DNA from: Antennarius striatus
Taxonomy: Eukaryota > Chordata > Actinopteri > Lophiiformes > Antennariidae
Direction of reading: 5' to 3'
DNA: 64,000 bases
Assembly (NCBI RefSeq): GCF_040054535.1
Contig: NC_090798.1
Coordinates: forward strand, 2,546,501 to 2,610,500
Shown: positions 43,328 to 55,600 of the stretch, piece after piece
How the letters are laid out: every line of letters begins with the position of its first letter
How positions within the stretch are numbered: the first letter of the stretch is position 1
The notes under the pieces: generated by a model
What the model was told of the DNA's origin: nothing
Seen by the model: the letters and a program-made list of their open reading frames with translations, nothing else
Databases searched by the model: none
Program-made: the position numbers and the translations under genes

Positions 43328-46300
43328 TACAGTGTGTGTTTATGATATAATCTGGTGGCCATTAGTTTTTAATCAGCTTGAGTCTCATTCCAGGATGATT
43401 TTTTTGCAGCTCATTGCTTCCTTAAGATGTAGTGGATCGTCACGGTTACCGTCTCCTGGGGTGACAGCTGTACCTGCAACTAAAGTTTGATATCACAGTA
43501 TGACTCATGAATGTCATGTTGCAGCACAAACATTTTCATCCACCTCTATTGTCTGGGAAATAATGGGAGAAATACAATAAAAGCGGAATCCAGTGGACAT
43601 GTAGTTTGTTGGTCATAAAAAAGAACATTTTGCCTTTTCAACCTTAAAAACTTTTATCTTTTTTGTTGTTTTTCCTTTTATTTGAGATGAGCTACACCCT
43701 ACGTTAGCGGTGTTACTGCCTCGTGGCTGTTGAAGCTGTTCCAGCGTCACAAATGACAAATCATGAGACATAATGAAGTCCCAAGAACAAGTTGTTCTTG
43801 CATTTTTTTTTTTTTCCGTTATAATTGAATTCAGTTCCGCAAATATGTAACCCGGTTCTGCTTGTCACCATGATGATTGTCTCCATTTTAATATAATAAT
43901 GCAATTATTAGCTGCTCTCTAAAAATACATCGAGAAATCAGTTTTTTCTTCAGTAATCAAGGTAAAAAAATGCTTAACATCACATGTAAGCACTTTGAAC
44001 AAACTCATCTTCATTTATTCCCATTTTATAGAATAATTAATATTATGGATTAAAATATTTGAACAGATCAGCAGCGACTGATTCAAACAAAACACAATCG
44101 ATTAAATGGAAGCACCGAAATGTTGCTGTTTTAAAGTGCAGCAGAAACACTTCATCGTCAACTAGCGTGGCTTTTTTGGAGCTGTTGTGATGTTCTAGAA
44201 TTCCCAGAATCCCCTGCTTGAGTCGGCACATTGATGTGTCACAGCGGGCGTTTTTTCCTGCAGTTCGTGACGAATGCTTTTGTGCGGCTGAATAAAATGT
44301 TCAGCTGGAACAGTGGCCCTCTGGTCCGCTGCTACATCCCATAATGTTTGCATTCCATCCTCACCAGTAATTCAAAGAGATTGCACTTGTTTATTTCCTT
44401 TGACTGTTGCAGTTCTGATATTCCAGAACCCACTCACCAAAGCAGACACTCAGAATATAATCTGTGATTTGCACCTAAAAAAAGGAACTTTTTCATCATA
44501 AAAAATGTTGATTTTAGCAGCCATGTTCGTTAACCCTTTCTGCTGCGTGTCTCCGCCCTCTGAATCACTGACCTTGTTGCTATGGCGGCTATTGACACGA
44601 CCTCATTACTGGTTGCCCCATCATTGGACATTGTCCGTGTCCTTTCTGACAGTTTGACCTTTTTTCACTTCACACAGGATTTCCTCCATCAAAACATGTG
44701 ATTTTGTACAGTTTATATAACATTTCAAGAAAAAATAACTCAAGGTGAGGATGAGAAACTTTACAAAGTTCATGTCTAACTTGTCATATGTGTGTTTTTT
44801 GTTATTTACGATTAAAGTACAACCACACCTCAACCAAATTCATCAAAATTGGGTGGAAAAGGCTGGACATGGATCACGGCTTCTTCTTTCTTTTTTTTTT
44901 CAAAGAAATAATTTATTTGACATTTCCTTAAATATGCAAGAAGAAACCACTGAAGTGATGTCCAGGCTGAGATGTGTAGGATTGTTCAGGGGAGATAATG
45001 TCATTGTGGAGAACTGCGTAGGTAGTTATTACTGTAATTGTTTTAATAGCTTTAAACACACGGTAACAACATAATAGACCTACGTCAGATGAGTCATTTT
45101 AAAAAAAACTAAATGTGAGAGTGGAGAAAATGGCCCAACAGAAGTGATGTAGGAGGGAACATTAAACATGACAATCGCTGCCACCTTCCCTGTTGGCTTT
45201 GACCAATATTAACATTTCCTCCCGCCATGTGTTTGCTGTTCCATCAGCATTGACTGTACCATATGCTTGGCTTGTCAGAGTGCTATGGATTATTTCTGAC
45301 CTTTTGGCTTTGGGAGGAAGTGAAGTCATACGTGGAGATTCTGTTCCAACGTTAACGTCTTTTACCCGACGACGAAGCTACGGTTCGTCACCTCTGAGCT
45401 GGAACGGTTCCGACTAGCTGTTCCAGGCGTGTTTACGCGCCGGTGAGATTTGATATCTATTGGGAAACCAGAAGGCATTGCTAACATGTTGAGAGGTTGG
45501 TGCGTACGTGGACATGCAGGCCAGTGAGCTACTATAGTTGGACTCTGAGGGTCTGATTCCGATCCGGCGGCATCCAGGGATCAAACACTGGTGTCATCTC
45601 CACCACTTGAAAGCGGTATTTGTCCTCATGTCGAGGTGTTGACGTTGTTCAGATGATCTCGTCTCCCAGCGGGCGCCAGCTGTCGGCGTTAGCATTTAGC
45701 AGGCCAGCGTGAAGCTATGACCCCAAAGCCGCCGATTAAATGTTAAGAGTCGCTGCGGTTAGCGGAGCGTGTTGATGGAGCTCGTGTGTTCGGGTATAAA
45801 GGCCTCTTCACAGCTAGTTCTGTTTGCTGCTCGGTGTGATCGTGGCTGTTCTTCATCACATCGGTTCTCAAGTGCTGGATGGCATTTTAACCCCCTTTAG
45901 CTTCTTGTTTTGGTTGGTCTTTTTTGAAGCTTAGCCAAATAATCCTTGCGGAGTTAAGAGCTAAACAGATGCTACGTATTGGGATTGAAATCATCATAAA
46001 ACAACACAAAGTAATATTTCTTTTGTCATGTGGTGCATGAATGTGGAATGAGGACACTTTTGATATCTGATCTTTGATATTCTTGTGTTTCTGGTTTGTG
46101 GCGTTGCTGCAAGACGATCAAAATTTACGTACGTTTTTTTTAATAGTTAGTCTTTTATAACTTCCACAGAAAACAGTACAGAATAGATTTTGTACTTTTC
46201 CTCTAGAACGGATGATAAATACACACAGATATGAAGTCACTTGATGTTTTATCGTGTGTAACCGGAGAGAGGTCAGTTATTTTAATATGATTGCTGTTTG

Positions 46301-46509
46301 GCAGCGGCGACGCCGGTGCTGGACGGGCGTTTGTAACATGAGCTCAGCTGTATTTTTACTCTCTGCACAGCGAAGAAGAAAACATTGGCCGGTCACAGTG
46401 TAGTTGTACGACATCGATCCAGTCCGGATGAAGGTTTCGTGTAATTCATCTGACTTTGTTAGCATCAGGTTAGTAGGTTCTTGTCTGTATGTTTGCGTAT
46501 TGTGTACAG

Positions 46510-47009
46510 CAGGGGTGTCAAACTCATTTTCATTGAGGGCCACTTGAGCATCATGGCTGTCCTCAAAGGGCCAGATGTAACTAATAAATGTAATTAAATG
46601 TAACTCAATGTCATGTATAAAATAAACGTACCTACTGCTTAATGTTAAATATCTCTAAATTTATTACTTATTCAAGTTACAGACATTACAGTTGCACAGA
46701 AAAAATATGTTTCTGTGTTATAAAATAAATCCTGTTAATTTGTCAAGATTATTAAATCCATAGAACTCCATCAATCAAGGATCAAACTATCAATGAATAA
46801 AGAAAAATAACATCAGACACAAGTTAGGACATTAACAAAGTGAAAATGGTCCTAATTACTGCATTGTGGGAAATGTAGTTTTGGTCAAAGCACACTTTTA
46901 ACCTATTTATTTCTTAGACACTGACCTTTCATGCTTTTGCGGGCCAGATAAAATGATTTGTGGCCCTGGGGCCACATACGGCCCCCGGGCCGTGAGTTTG
47001 ACACATGTG
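46510..47009. mobile_element. hAT-like nonautonomous element, copy 1
   Basis: About 500 bases with terminal inverted repeats: left CAGGGGTGTCAAACTCA, right end the reverse complement of CACATGTGTCAAACTCA (14 of 17 match). It is flanked by an 8-bp near-duplication (GTGTACAG at 46502-46509, GTGCACAG at 47010-47017), the target size of hAT transposases. The ends carry 'GGGCCAGAT' and 'GTGGCCCTGGGGCCACATACGG'-type phrases common in such fish elements. No transposase frame, so it is mobilised in trans. Confidence 0.85.
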
Positions 47010-49790
47010 GTGCACAGCATTCTTTGTGTACAGCAGCTGACTGGTCTGACATTTAGGTCAGTGCGTATGGATTATATACCGTGTAGGTGTTTAAAACTAC
47101 AACAATTTTCATATGCTGGAATCTAGGACACTGTTTGCGTGGAAACGTTTGTTTTTTAGGTGGTTTTTTTTTTTTAATCCTTTGCTTATTGGCTGGAGGC
47201 CAGATACAGATGGGCCCGGCAGCACAATGCCCTGTCTGTTCTCTCCACAGCAGCCTATTTATAGGCCGATACTCCATTCATATTTATCCTGTTGGATGTG
47301 TGGCGTAGGCTGCGTGCTTGTCTTACGTTTTTTTTTAAAATTTTATTTTATTTTATTTATTTATTTTACTGAAGCAATCTGTGCTAATGTTACACTCTGT
47401 CACTGTAAATTGGAGCAAAGGAATTGCATCTAAACGTGCACTCCGCCCGGCGCTGCCAGGAGCGACGGTTCGCCGTGTGTGTTTGGTCCACCAAACAATA
47501 TCCACAAATGTGGTGGCGGCGGCTGATGATTCTGAGCTTGAAACCAAAGGAACGATTGATCTGAACCCGAAATCATTGATCCGAATTGGGATGAGCGGCG
47601 TTCTATTGAACAACACAACTTTTTTAAAAAAAAACCCCTGAATGTAACCAGAAATAGAACTTTTGAATTCATGATCATACCTTAAGACAAACCGCGTTTC
47701 CTGCAAGTCTTTTAATAGGTTTTTAAATATCAGCATGATCAGTCAACCTTTAAGTGATTGTAGTAATAGAAGCAGTTCTGTGCCAGCTGTAATTATAGCA
47801 CCTCATCATTCACGTCCCGTCGCTTTATTTTAATGCGCTCTAAGCTCACGGTCAGACACTTCGTCTCAGTTAGCCTCTGGGCTCAGACATCTATTACATA
47901 TTTATTCACATTTAATTCATCAGCATCTTGTACCGCTTCATATTTACGTCAACAGAAACTGTTGGACATAATTTATTGTTACCACGAAGGAGGACGTCTC
48001 TCCTCTCGCAAACAGAGAATACGTATTGAATTTTATGACCAGTACAACCGAAGGATTTGTTCGGTTTATTTAACAAACAACCCATAAAACCAGCTCTGTG
48101 AACGCTGGGATCTAAATGCAACAGAAAAACCATCAAGTGAGAACAATTGTCAGAAGCTGCAGCAGCGCTCTCCAGGGTGCTGATTCCGTTGCTTCCGCTT
48201 CTCTCACCCCCCACCCCCCCACATTATCAAAATGAATTCAATCATGAAGATGTGTGTGTGTGTTAGCCTATGACCTGGATCGAAACGATCGATTCACGCG
48301 TCTGCGTCTTTCAGGTTCTGTCTCTTCCATGCAGCGAAAGTGAACTCTTTACAGATCTGAATCGGAACAAATCCAACCTCCGTCTTTTGTGCGTTTGCAA
48401 AATTAGTGGAGGTAATTACGGCCTTCAAGTCACGCTTCACTGTCATGCGTTTTCAGAGCACAGCACGGACGAAATTTTAATCCACGTCTGTCGTCCATTC
48501 GATGCTAAAGTGGTTATTAATGGTGCTGAGGGAGAGTGAATTAGAATTTCATAGATGTGGTTTTCATCATAATCCTGATGATGTTTTCTTCTACTTGTCT
48601 TTATTATGGCATTATTAAATATTGTTATACATTATATAGTATGCATTATAACGTTATATAATGTTTCTTGCAAGTCCGTGTGAACAAAATCAAAACTATT
48701 TCGGCATTTTCTAAAACATTTGCCGAAAGCATCAAAATGCACCATGGCTAACAAACTAAAAGTCGAGGCTAATACCTCCGAAAAGTGGAAGCGAGTGTGT
48801 TTTTCTGGTTCTCTCTGGATGTTACCTTTGGTTATTTTTACACCTGGATCTCAGCTCACACACACTCGGTGGTGCGTTTAGGTCACATTCTAAAAATGGT
48901 TGCGGTCTAGCTAGAAACGACTCCCTCTTTTTCCATGGTTACAGTATTCTGGGAGGCAGTGACTACTCCGTGACTTTATCTACAAGTGAATAAATATTTG
49001 AACAGTGAATCAGAGCAGTTTTAATCTGATCGTTCGACATTTAACCTCCATTAAATACTCCCGCTGTTCCAGAAGGACGGAGAGAGACGTCTGAAGTGGA
49101 GGCGGGATCATGATGGAGGGAATAAGAGGCTTTGAGGAGACCACAGGCTGCAGCGAGGGGCAGAACGGGCTTTTTCTAAGCTGCTCTTTCATTGGTGCGT
49201 TTGTGTCTTTTTTGGAGAGCCAAGATCCAGATATGTGCATCCAGTGTTGTTGGAAGAGACACAGGGGATTTTAAAGAGGGGAGGGCGATCAAAATACTTT
49301 GGCTGGGAGAGGAGACGTCGGGAGCTTTGGCCCCACTCAGAGTCTCCATGGTGGCAGGAGTTTCCCGCTCATTTGTCTGCCTTGTTTTCCTCTATTTAAA
49401 TAATGTGAGCTTCAGTTTTATAAACCGCCAACACCTGAGGCATAAAGTGCGCGTTTTCTTTACTTTGCATCATAAAAATGGAATAATAATGAATAAATGT
49501 TAGGAGTGTTTATGATCTCAACACCTGGGTCTGCGCTGAGGTTCTCCTGGTCCAAACATGCCTGCTGTGCTGAAGGAAAGGAAGGAAACTGAACGGCTGT
49601 GGAGGTGATGGAACATCTTTGTTATCAAAAGTGTCACACAAATTCAATAAAGTCACAGTTAATAAACTCTGGAGATATTCTTGGCGTCATTAGTGAGGCG
49701 GTTCAGGTCGAACAGGAAGCAGCAGCCGCTCCTTCCACATTCACAACCTCAGCTTGCTATTTTTATCAGCAAAGAAAGCATTATGTTGGG

Positions 49791-49792
<2 letters not shown>

Positions 49793-49840
<48 letters not shown>
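49793..49840. repeat. (ATC)n trinucleotide array
   Basis: About sixteen ATC units, seen directly. It gives false poly-His, poly-Ile and poly-Ser frames. Confidence 0.95.
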
Positions 49841-49842
<2 letters not shown>

Positions 49843-50479
49843 CAGCCAATCCCTCTCCATCTTTCCAGGGAAGCGTCAGCGGAACCAAACGCAGCCCAAA
49901 ACGGTTTGTAAGAGTCACAGTCACTCCAGTTCCTCTTGCTCCCGGTCTTTTCTCGTCATGTTCTCTCCGATGGTGACGGACGACACCCCCTGTGCAGTTT
50001 AACACTCATTACACGCTCCGAAACACAAGGAGGCGGGAGATAGATAGACAGATATATAAAAGATGGATGATGGAGGGATTAATCTGGTTTACCGCAGCAG
50101 GATGCTATACGTGGATGAGTGTGTGCTTTACGTGGATGTAAAGTGGGGGCAGATTAAGGGACACCCGTGTCACTCAAAGCTTTATGTGTCATGTGACTGC
50201 ATTTTCCAGAAGATAAAATGATTTATGGCGGAGATATTCAGTCTAAAGCGTATTATTTCTATAATAATATAGTGTATGTGATCATAAAGGACTCCCATAA
50301 AGCTGTCATTATAGACTTTCCAGTATGTGTGTTCCACCCTTGCAGCAGGTGGAACAAAAGAGTCACGGAACTCTGAATTGCTTTTTGTGCATGAGAGTAA
50401 ACAATGACTCATTTAATTTTCCATTTTTATTGTGTTTTTAAAGCTGCTAGTTGCTTGTTAAAATAATTTCCCCCTATAG

Positions 50480-50668
50480 CAGGTGTCAAACTCAAAGCCC
50501 TGGGGGCCTATTCATGATTTATGTTATAACAGAGACGTGTTTTTCCCGTGCAACTGTAATGATTGTAACTTAAATGAGTGATAAATTTACAGTTATTTAA
50601 CATTAAGAAGTAGCTACATGTATTTTACGTTACTTTGGGTTACGTTTAGCTTTATTCATAACTGTGGG
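50480..50668. mobile_element. hAT-like nonautonomous element, copy 3 (shortened)
   Basis: Starts CAGGTGTCAAACTCAAAGCC and shares ACAGTTATTTAACATTAAG with the copy at about 61780-62275, in the same orientation, but lacks most of its middle. It is flanked by an exact 8-bp duplication CCCTATAG at 50472-50479 and 50669-50676. The right terminal repeat is not recognisable. Confidence 0.7.
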
Positions 50669-51188
50669 CCCTATAGATTCCCCAGATCTTGAACGGAATG
50701 CATGGATCCGGTTACAGCAGGACAAAGGAGATCTATAAATACACACAGAGGAATACTGTCAGGACATGCTTGACCCATAAAAATAGTGGGGGAGGGGCTG
50801 CAGCGTCAATGCATATGGCGACATAGAGGGTCATAGATGAGCTATAAGGTGAGAGATCAGTTGTTGTCTGTCGGCAGCAGAGAAAATAAGTAACGCTAAG
50901 AGTAAATGCACTAACTGAGATGATAAACTAATATGAAAACTAACCCGGTTAAACTAAAGTAGTCACGCATGATTGTATTAATGCCTGAAATACAGCAAGG
51001 TTATATTTATTGTATTGATTAATGATAAAGTCATTAAAAAGTGTGAAAACACGTTTCTGCCGACCCAGAGGTCACGAACTTGACGGATGTGATCTGGCTG
51101 CAGGATTTTCTGCCGTCAGATGATCCATTTTTTATTTCATCCAAGAAGAGTGTTTTCAGCTCCGTGCTCATTTGGACATCCAACACAT

Positions 51189-51209
51189 ACACACACACAC
51201 ACGCACACA

Positions 51210-51258
<49 letters not shown>
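51189..51258. repeat. (CA)n microsatellite
   Basis: Nearly pure CA tract with few interruptions. It is followed 80 bases later by a longer TG tract of opposite sense. Confidence 0.95.
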
Positions 51259-51333
51259 ATTGCAGACTAAGATAAACACTTGGAGCCGTTACCGAGGCTG
51301 CAGCAGCGAAGTAAAAGTAGAGCAGAGACAAAT

Positions 51334-51336
<3 letters not shown>

Positions 51337-51413
<77 letters not shown>
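51337..51413. repeat. (TG)n microsatellite
   Basis: Pure TG tract of about 77 bases; complementary to the CA tract at 51189-51258. Confidence 0.95.
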
Positions 51414-51414
<1 letters not shown>

Positions 51415-52011
51415 GCTTTATCGAGGCTCCACCTGCTGCTTTTAGCATAACATGCTAATTCTCACCTCAAGTCTTGGGCTCGCGTCCCCAGGATGACTCA
51501 CAAGGCGGACCGCTCTCTGATTGGTTCCTTCCATCCAGGGAAGCCTACCATTGGTCTAGACGCTACCCTGTGATGACTTGCAGTCTGTTCAGGCCCCCAG
51601 TTTGAGTCCTCACACCTGTGAAGAGACGAATGTGTTCAGGTTAAATTAAGTCTTTGAACAAACACCTCTGCGACGCCCTCGGGTGCAGCTTTTAGCTCCC
51701 AGCTGCTCCAACGGGAGTCGTCGTGGAAACGCTTGCCGCCGCCGCCGCAAAGATGTCCAGAAATAATAAAAGACGGCCGACACGCGGTCAATTCTGCCTT
51801 CACGGCGTCCTTATCAGCCCTTTCCTGTCGCCTTTCATCATCTTTGAAAGATTTATCTTCACCTTATCTCACATCCTCTTCCTCGTCTCTCACTTCAGGT
51901 GTCTCCATCCGGCCGTTTTTACCCACAATTCCTTTCTGGTCTTCTCTTCTAATTAACTATCATGATGTCCCACAGCTCAGAGTCCCACAGGGAAACACAC
52001 AGGATTAAATC

Positions 52012-52013
<2 letters not shown>

Positions 52014-52101
<88 letters not shown>
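52014..52101. repeat. (TG)n microsatellite upstream of ndrg2 coding exon 1
   Basis: Pure TG tract of about 88 bases ending 120 bases before the exon at 52221-52303. Confidence 0.95.
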
Positions 52102-52102
<1 letters not shown>

Positions 52103-52231
52103 ATCAGTCGCACACGCTACCCAGGGTTCTTTCTGGGTAGCGTGAATTTAAAAAAAAAAAAAAAAAAATTCTGACGTTGAGAAAATTCTGATCATGTTTT
52201 TATTTTTACCTTTGCTACAGGAGGCGTTACC

Positions 52232-52340
52232 ATGACGACGGAAATGCAGGAGATCACCATCACGGAGGACAAACCGTTACTCACGGGTCAGGCTGATACC
52301 AAGGTCAGAGCGACACACGCACACACACACACACACAGCG

Positions 52341-52378
<38 letters not shown>

Positions 52379-52491
52379 ATGCTAATACACTTCAGTACGA
52401 GCTGCATACAAATACACACATATAAGCATATAAGATGAATTCTGTGAGAGCACACAGACATTCAGAATGTACACACACACAATGCACAGAT

Positions 52492-52555
<64 letters not shown>

Positions 52556-52644
52556 CCCAGGAGATGGCAAAACAAGATCAACACAATTACATTAACATTG
52601 TCATGCATCTGCACATGCCTGCCTCAAAGACAAAGATGCATGGC

Positions 52645-52690
<46 letters not shown>

Positions 52691-55600
52691 TGCACAGCTG
52701 CAGCACCGGCTCAGATCTGCTGGCTTTGACGTCACTCCCCCCCCACCCCACCCCCCAAGGTAACCAGGGCAGCTCATCTGCTCTGCTGCACCAACATCAT
52801 CGTGCAGATGCAGAGCTGCAGTGCAGAGCCTCCACCAGGGGTCACACTGCTGACCCCTGGTGGCCAAACCTGTCACTGCTGTTATTAAATGTTGATCTTT
52901 AAAGCATCTGAAGGAACAAATCCGTTGCTTCCTGACCAGAAAGTCGCTCCATCCTTCCTCCACAAACCAACACACGTCCCAACTGATGACCTCCGATCCA
53001 TCCGGGTCCGTCGCTCTCACCACCAGACCTCCACGGCTCCCCTTTTCTCCCCCCGTATCCACTCCAGCTTCCCCCAGAGTGCTAATTTCTAATAGCTTTT
53101 GATGCAACTACTTCATTAGCGGGGGCGAACGGATTGAAGATTTCAAACAAGCTCCTCCATTCAAAAAGCCTCCCACTGACAGACTTCCTCCCTGTAATCA
53201 CGGAGAACAATAACGGCGTCTGAAGAGGTTCTCCGCCGCGTTCTCACGAGTGTAAAAAACACACATAGTGTCGGCGTAGGTGTTAATTAGAAGACGAGGC
53301 ATTTGCTTAACAAGACGCTTCTGTCACGCCAGATCTTTTTTTTTTTTTTTTGATTTAGATGTAATCACATGTGAAGAAGTAGAAGAAATTAAATCAGAAT
53401 TTATCACCGCTTCCCTGAAATGTAATCAGAAGACAGAATTAGATGAGTTTATCATGATTAGTTGTTCATTTCTGTCCCGCAAAGGAAGTTATCTGTTCAG
53501 TTTTAGTCGATTTAATCCGCCGGAGAGTTGTGAGACTGTCAGTCAATCTGGGAAATCACATTTAGTTTCCCGTTTCGTCGTCTGGTTATTTAGTTTCGTC
53601 GCAGTTTGTTTCAGCGTTTTTTTTAGTTTTTTTTTTTACAACGATAAAAAGTAAAAAGTGAAGCGTCGTCAAGGGTAACGCTTCCCTTTTTCTAAATTTC
53701 TCAACAGGATGCTGAGCTGGCGGCGAGGATACTCTTAGATCAAGGACAGGTGAGGATCAAACCGACTTCCTGTTTTGAACCCTACCCCCCCAGGAAAGTC
53801 TAGCCTCCCCTCCCCGCCCCCGCCCGCCCTGTAATAATTAATTAAAGCAGGAAATTCAAATCTTTCTCTACAGGATCACAACATCGAGACTCCGCACGGC
53901 GTCCTCCACGTAACCCTCCACGGCACGCAAACCACTCGCCGACCCGCCATCCTCACCTTCCACGACGCCGGTCTGGACAGTAAGTCCCACCCCCCACCCC
54001 CCACCTCCATAGTGATTTTTTTTTCTAATGATTTGATCTTCTTTTCTCCCCCCCCAGGTAAGAGCTGCTTCTCCACTCTGTTCAAGTTTGAGGAGATGCA
54101 GGAGATCGTCAAGAACTTCACCCTGATTCACATCGACGCTCCGGGGCAGGAGGAGGGGGCCGCCGTTTACCCCCCGGGGTAAATGTTTATGCAGTATTTC
54201 CTCCCAGTCCTCTGATAACCTTGAGGGTGTTGTTTTTATTTTTTAATAATTTTTTTCCTTCTTTCTCAGAAACAGAAACGATTCTCTGCAGTCGGGATTA
54301 GATTAAACCTGATCTGTCCCAGAAATCCTCCTCATCTCCCGTCTTTCTGGGATTAAATTTCCTCCTGATCGGAGGTTTAAGGGAAATACGTTGCTTCCTC
54401 TCGTCTTATTTCTCCTTCCTTTCAATTCTCTTTTCTTTGTGTGATTATTTTTGAGAGTCCAGGAGGAATTCGTCGCACATTTTAGTCGACTATTTAAAAA
54501 AAAACTCTTTTGGAACATTAAGTCTACTTTTCAGATTCTGTCTCTTCCTGGGATGAAATAATTATTAAAATAAGATCATTCTTCGTGTAATTTACATGTT
54601 AGGCGTTAGTGTATGTATGTAATTGTGTTATTTCTTGTTGCAGCTACCAGTATCCCCCCATGGAAACCGTCGCTGAGATGATCCCCGCTGTGCTGCAATT
54701 TTTCAAGTGAGTTAACGCCTCGTTTTCCTTTATCTTTATCTTTTCTCATCCTCATTCCCGTCCCGATGGTGTTTACATAACGGTTCCTTCCTCGTCAGCT
54801 TCCGTACTGTAATCGGCGTTGGCGTGGGGGCGGGAGCGTACGTCCTCTCCAAATTCACGGTGAGTAGCGTTTTCATTCAGACTGAAGCTATCGTGGTTTT
54901 TTTTTTTTAATACGCTCCAATCGATTGTCACCCCCCCACCCCCCATGACTGTTTTTTTTCCTGTCTGTTTTATTTCAAGCTGGCGAACCCGGATTCGGTG
55001 GAAGGCCTGGTTCTGGTCAACATCGACACGAACGCGCGGGGATGGATCGACTGGGCGGCTCAGAAGGTTTGTTTCCTTCGCTGCGTCGTGTCGCGTGTGG
55101 TTTTTACAATCCTCCATCAGGATACGTTTAGCAGCGGATATGAAATTACACGGATGCATATCAGCGTCGATTATCTAATTTTTCATTCGATTAAAGTCGT
55201 TAAATGATGAACGTTTCCTGTTGGTTTCTCCATCCGCAGCTCAGCTCGGTGACGTCCTCCCTCACCGACCAGATCCTGTCGCACCTTTTCAGTCAGGTAA
55301 CGACGTTTTTGTTTTTTTGTTTTTTAATCGTTTTGTTATTTTGCAGCTGAACATTTCTCTCTTTCTCACAGGAGGAGCTGTCGTCAAACACAAATCTAGT
55401 TCAGACTCACAGAGAGCGCATCTCCAAAGCCTCAAATCTAGCCAACATAGAGCTCTTCTGGAAGATGTACAACAGGTCGACACGCCACACCTACATCGTC
55501 ACGTCGCCACGGCGATACAAATTCACTCACAGACGTTAGCATCATCTTCTTTTCTCTCATTTCTTCTCCAGCCGCAGAGATTTGAACATCGATCGCAACA

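Larger units (their letters stand above)
42199..52220 (+). other. ndrg2: Inferred 10-kb first intron of ndrg2
   Basis: No supported coding exon. Contents: CA tracts (43223-43318, 51189-51258), TG tracts (51337-51413, 52014-52101), an ATC array (49793-49840), and two hAT-like elements (46510-47009 and 50480-50668). The several open frames of 70-130 codons here lack splice context and look like chance. Confidence 0.4.

Noticed and set aside
48270-48539. 89-codon plus-strand frame
   Set aside because: Average codon structure absent, no splice sites in suitable phase, and lies in the inferred ndrg2 intron.
49754-49976. Open frames with long poly-His, poly-Ser or poly-Ile runs
   Set aside because: They are translations of the ATC trinucleotide array in three frames, without splice context.
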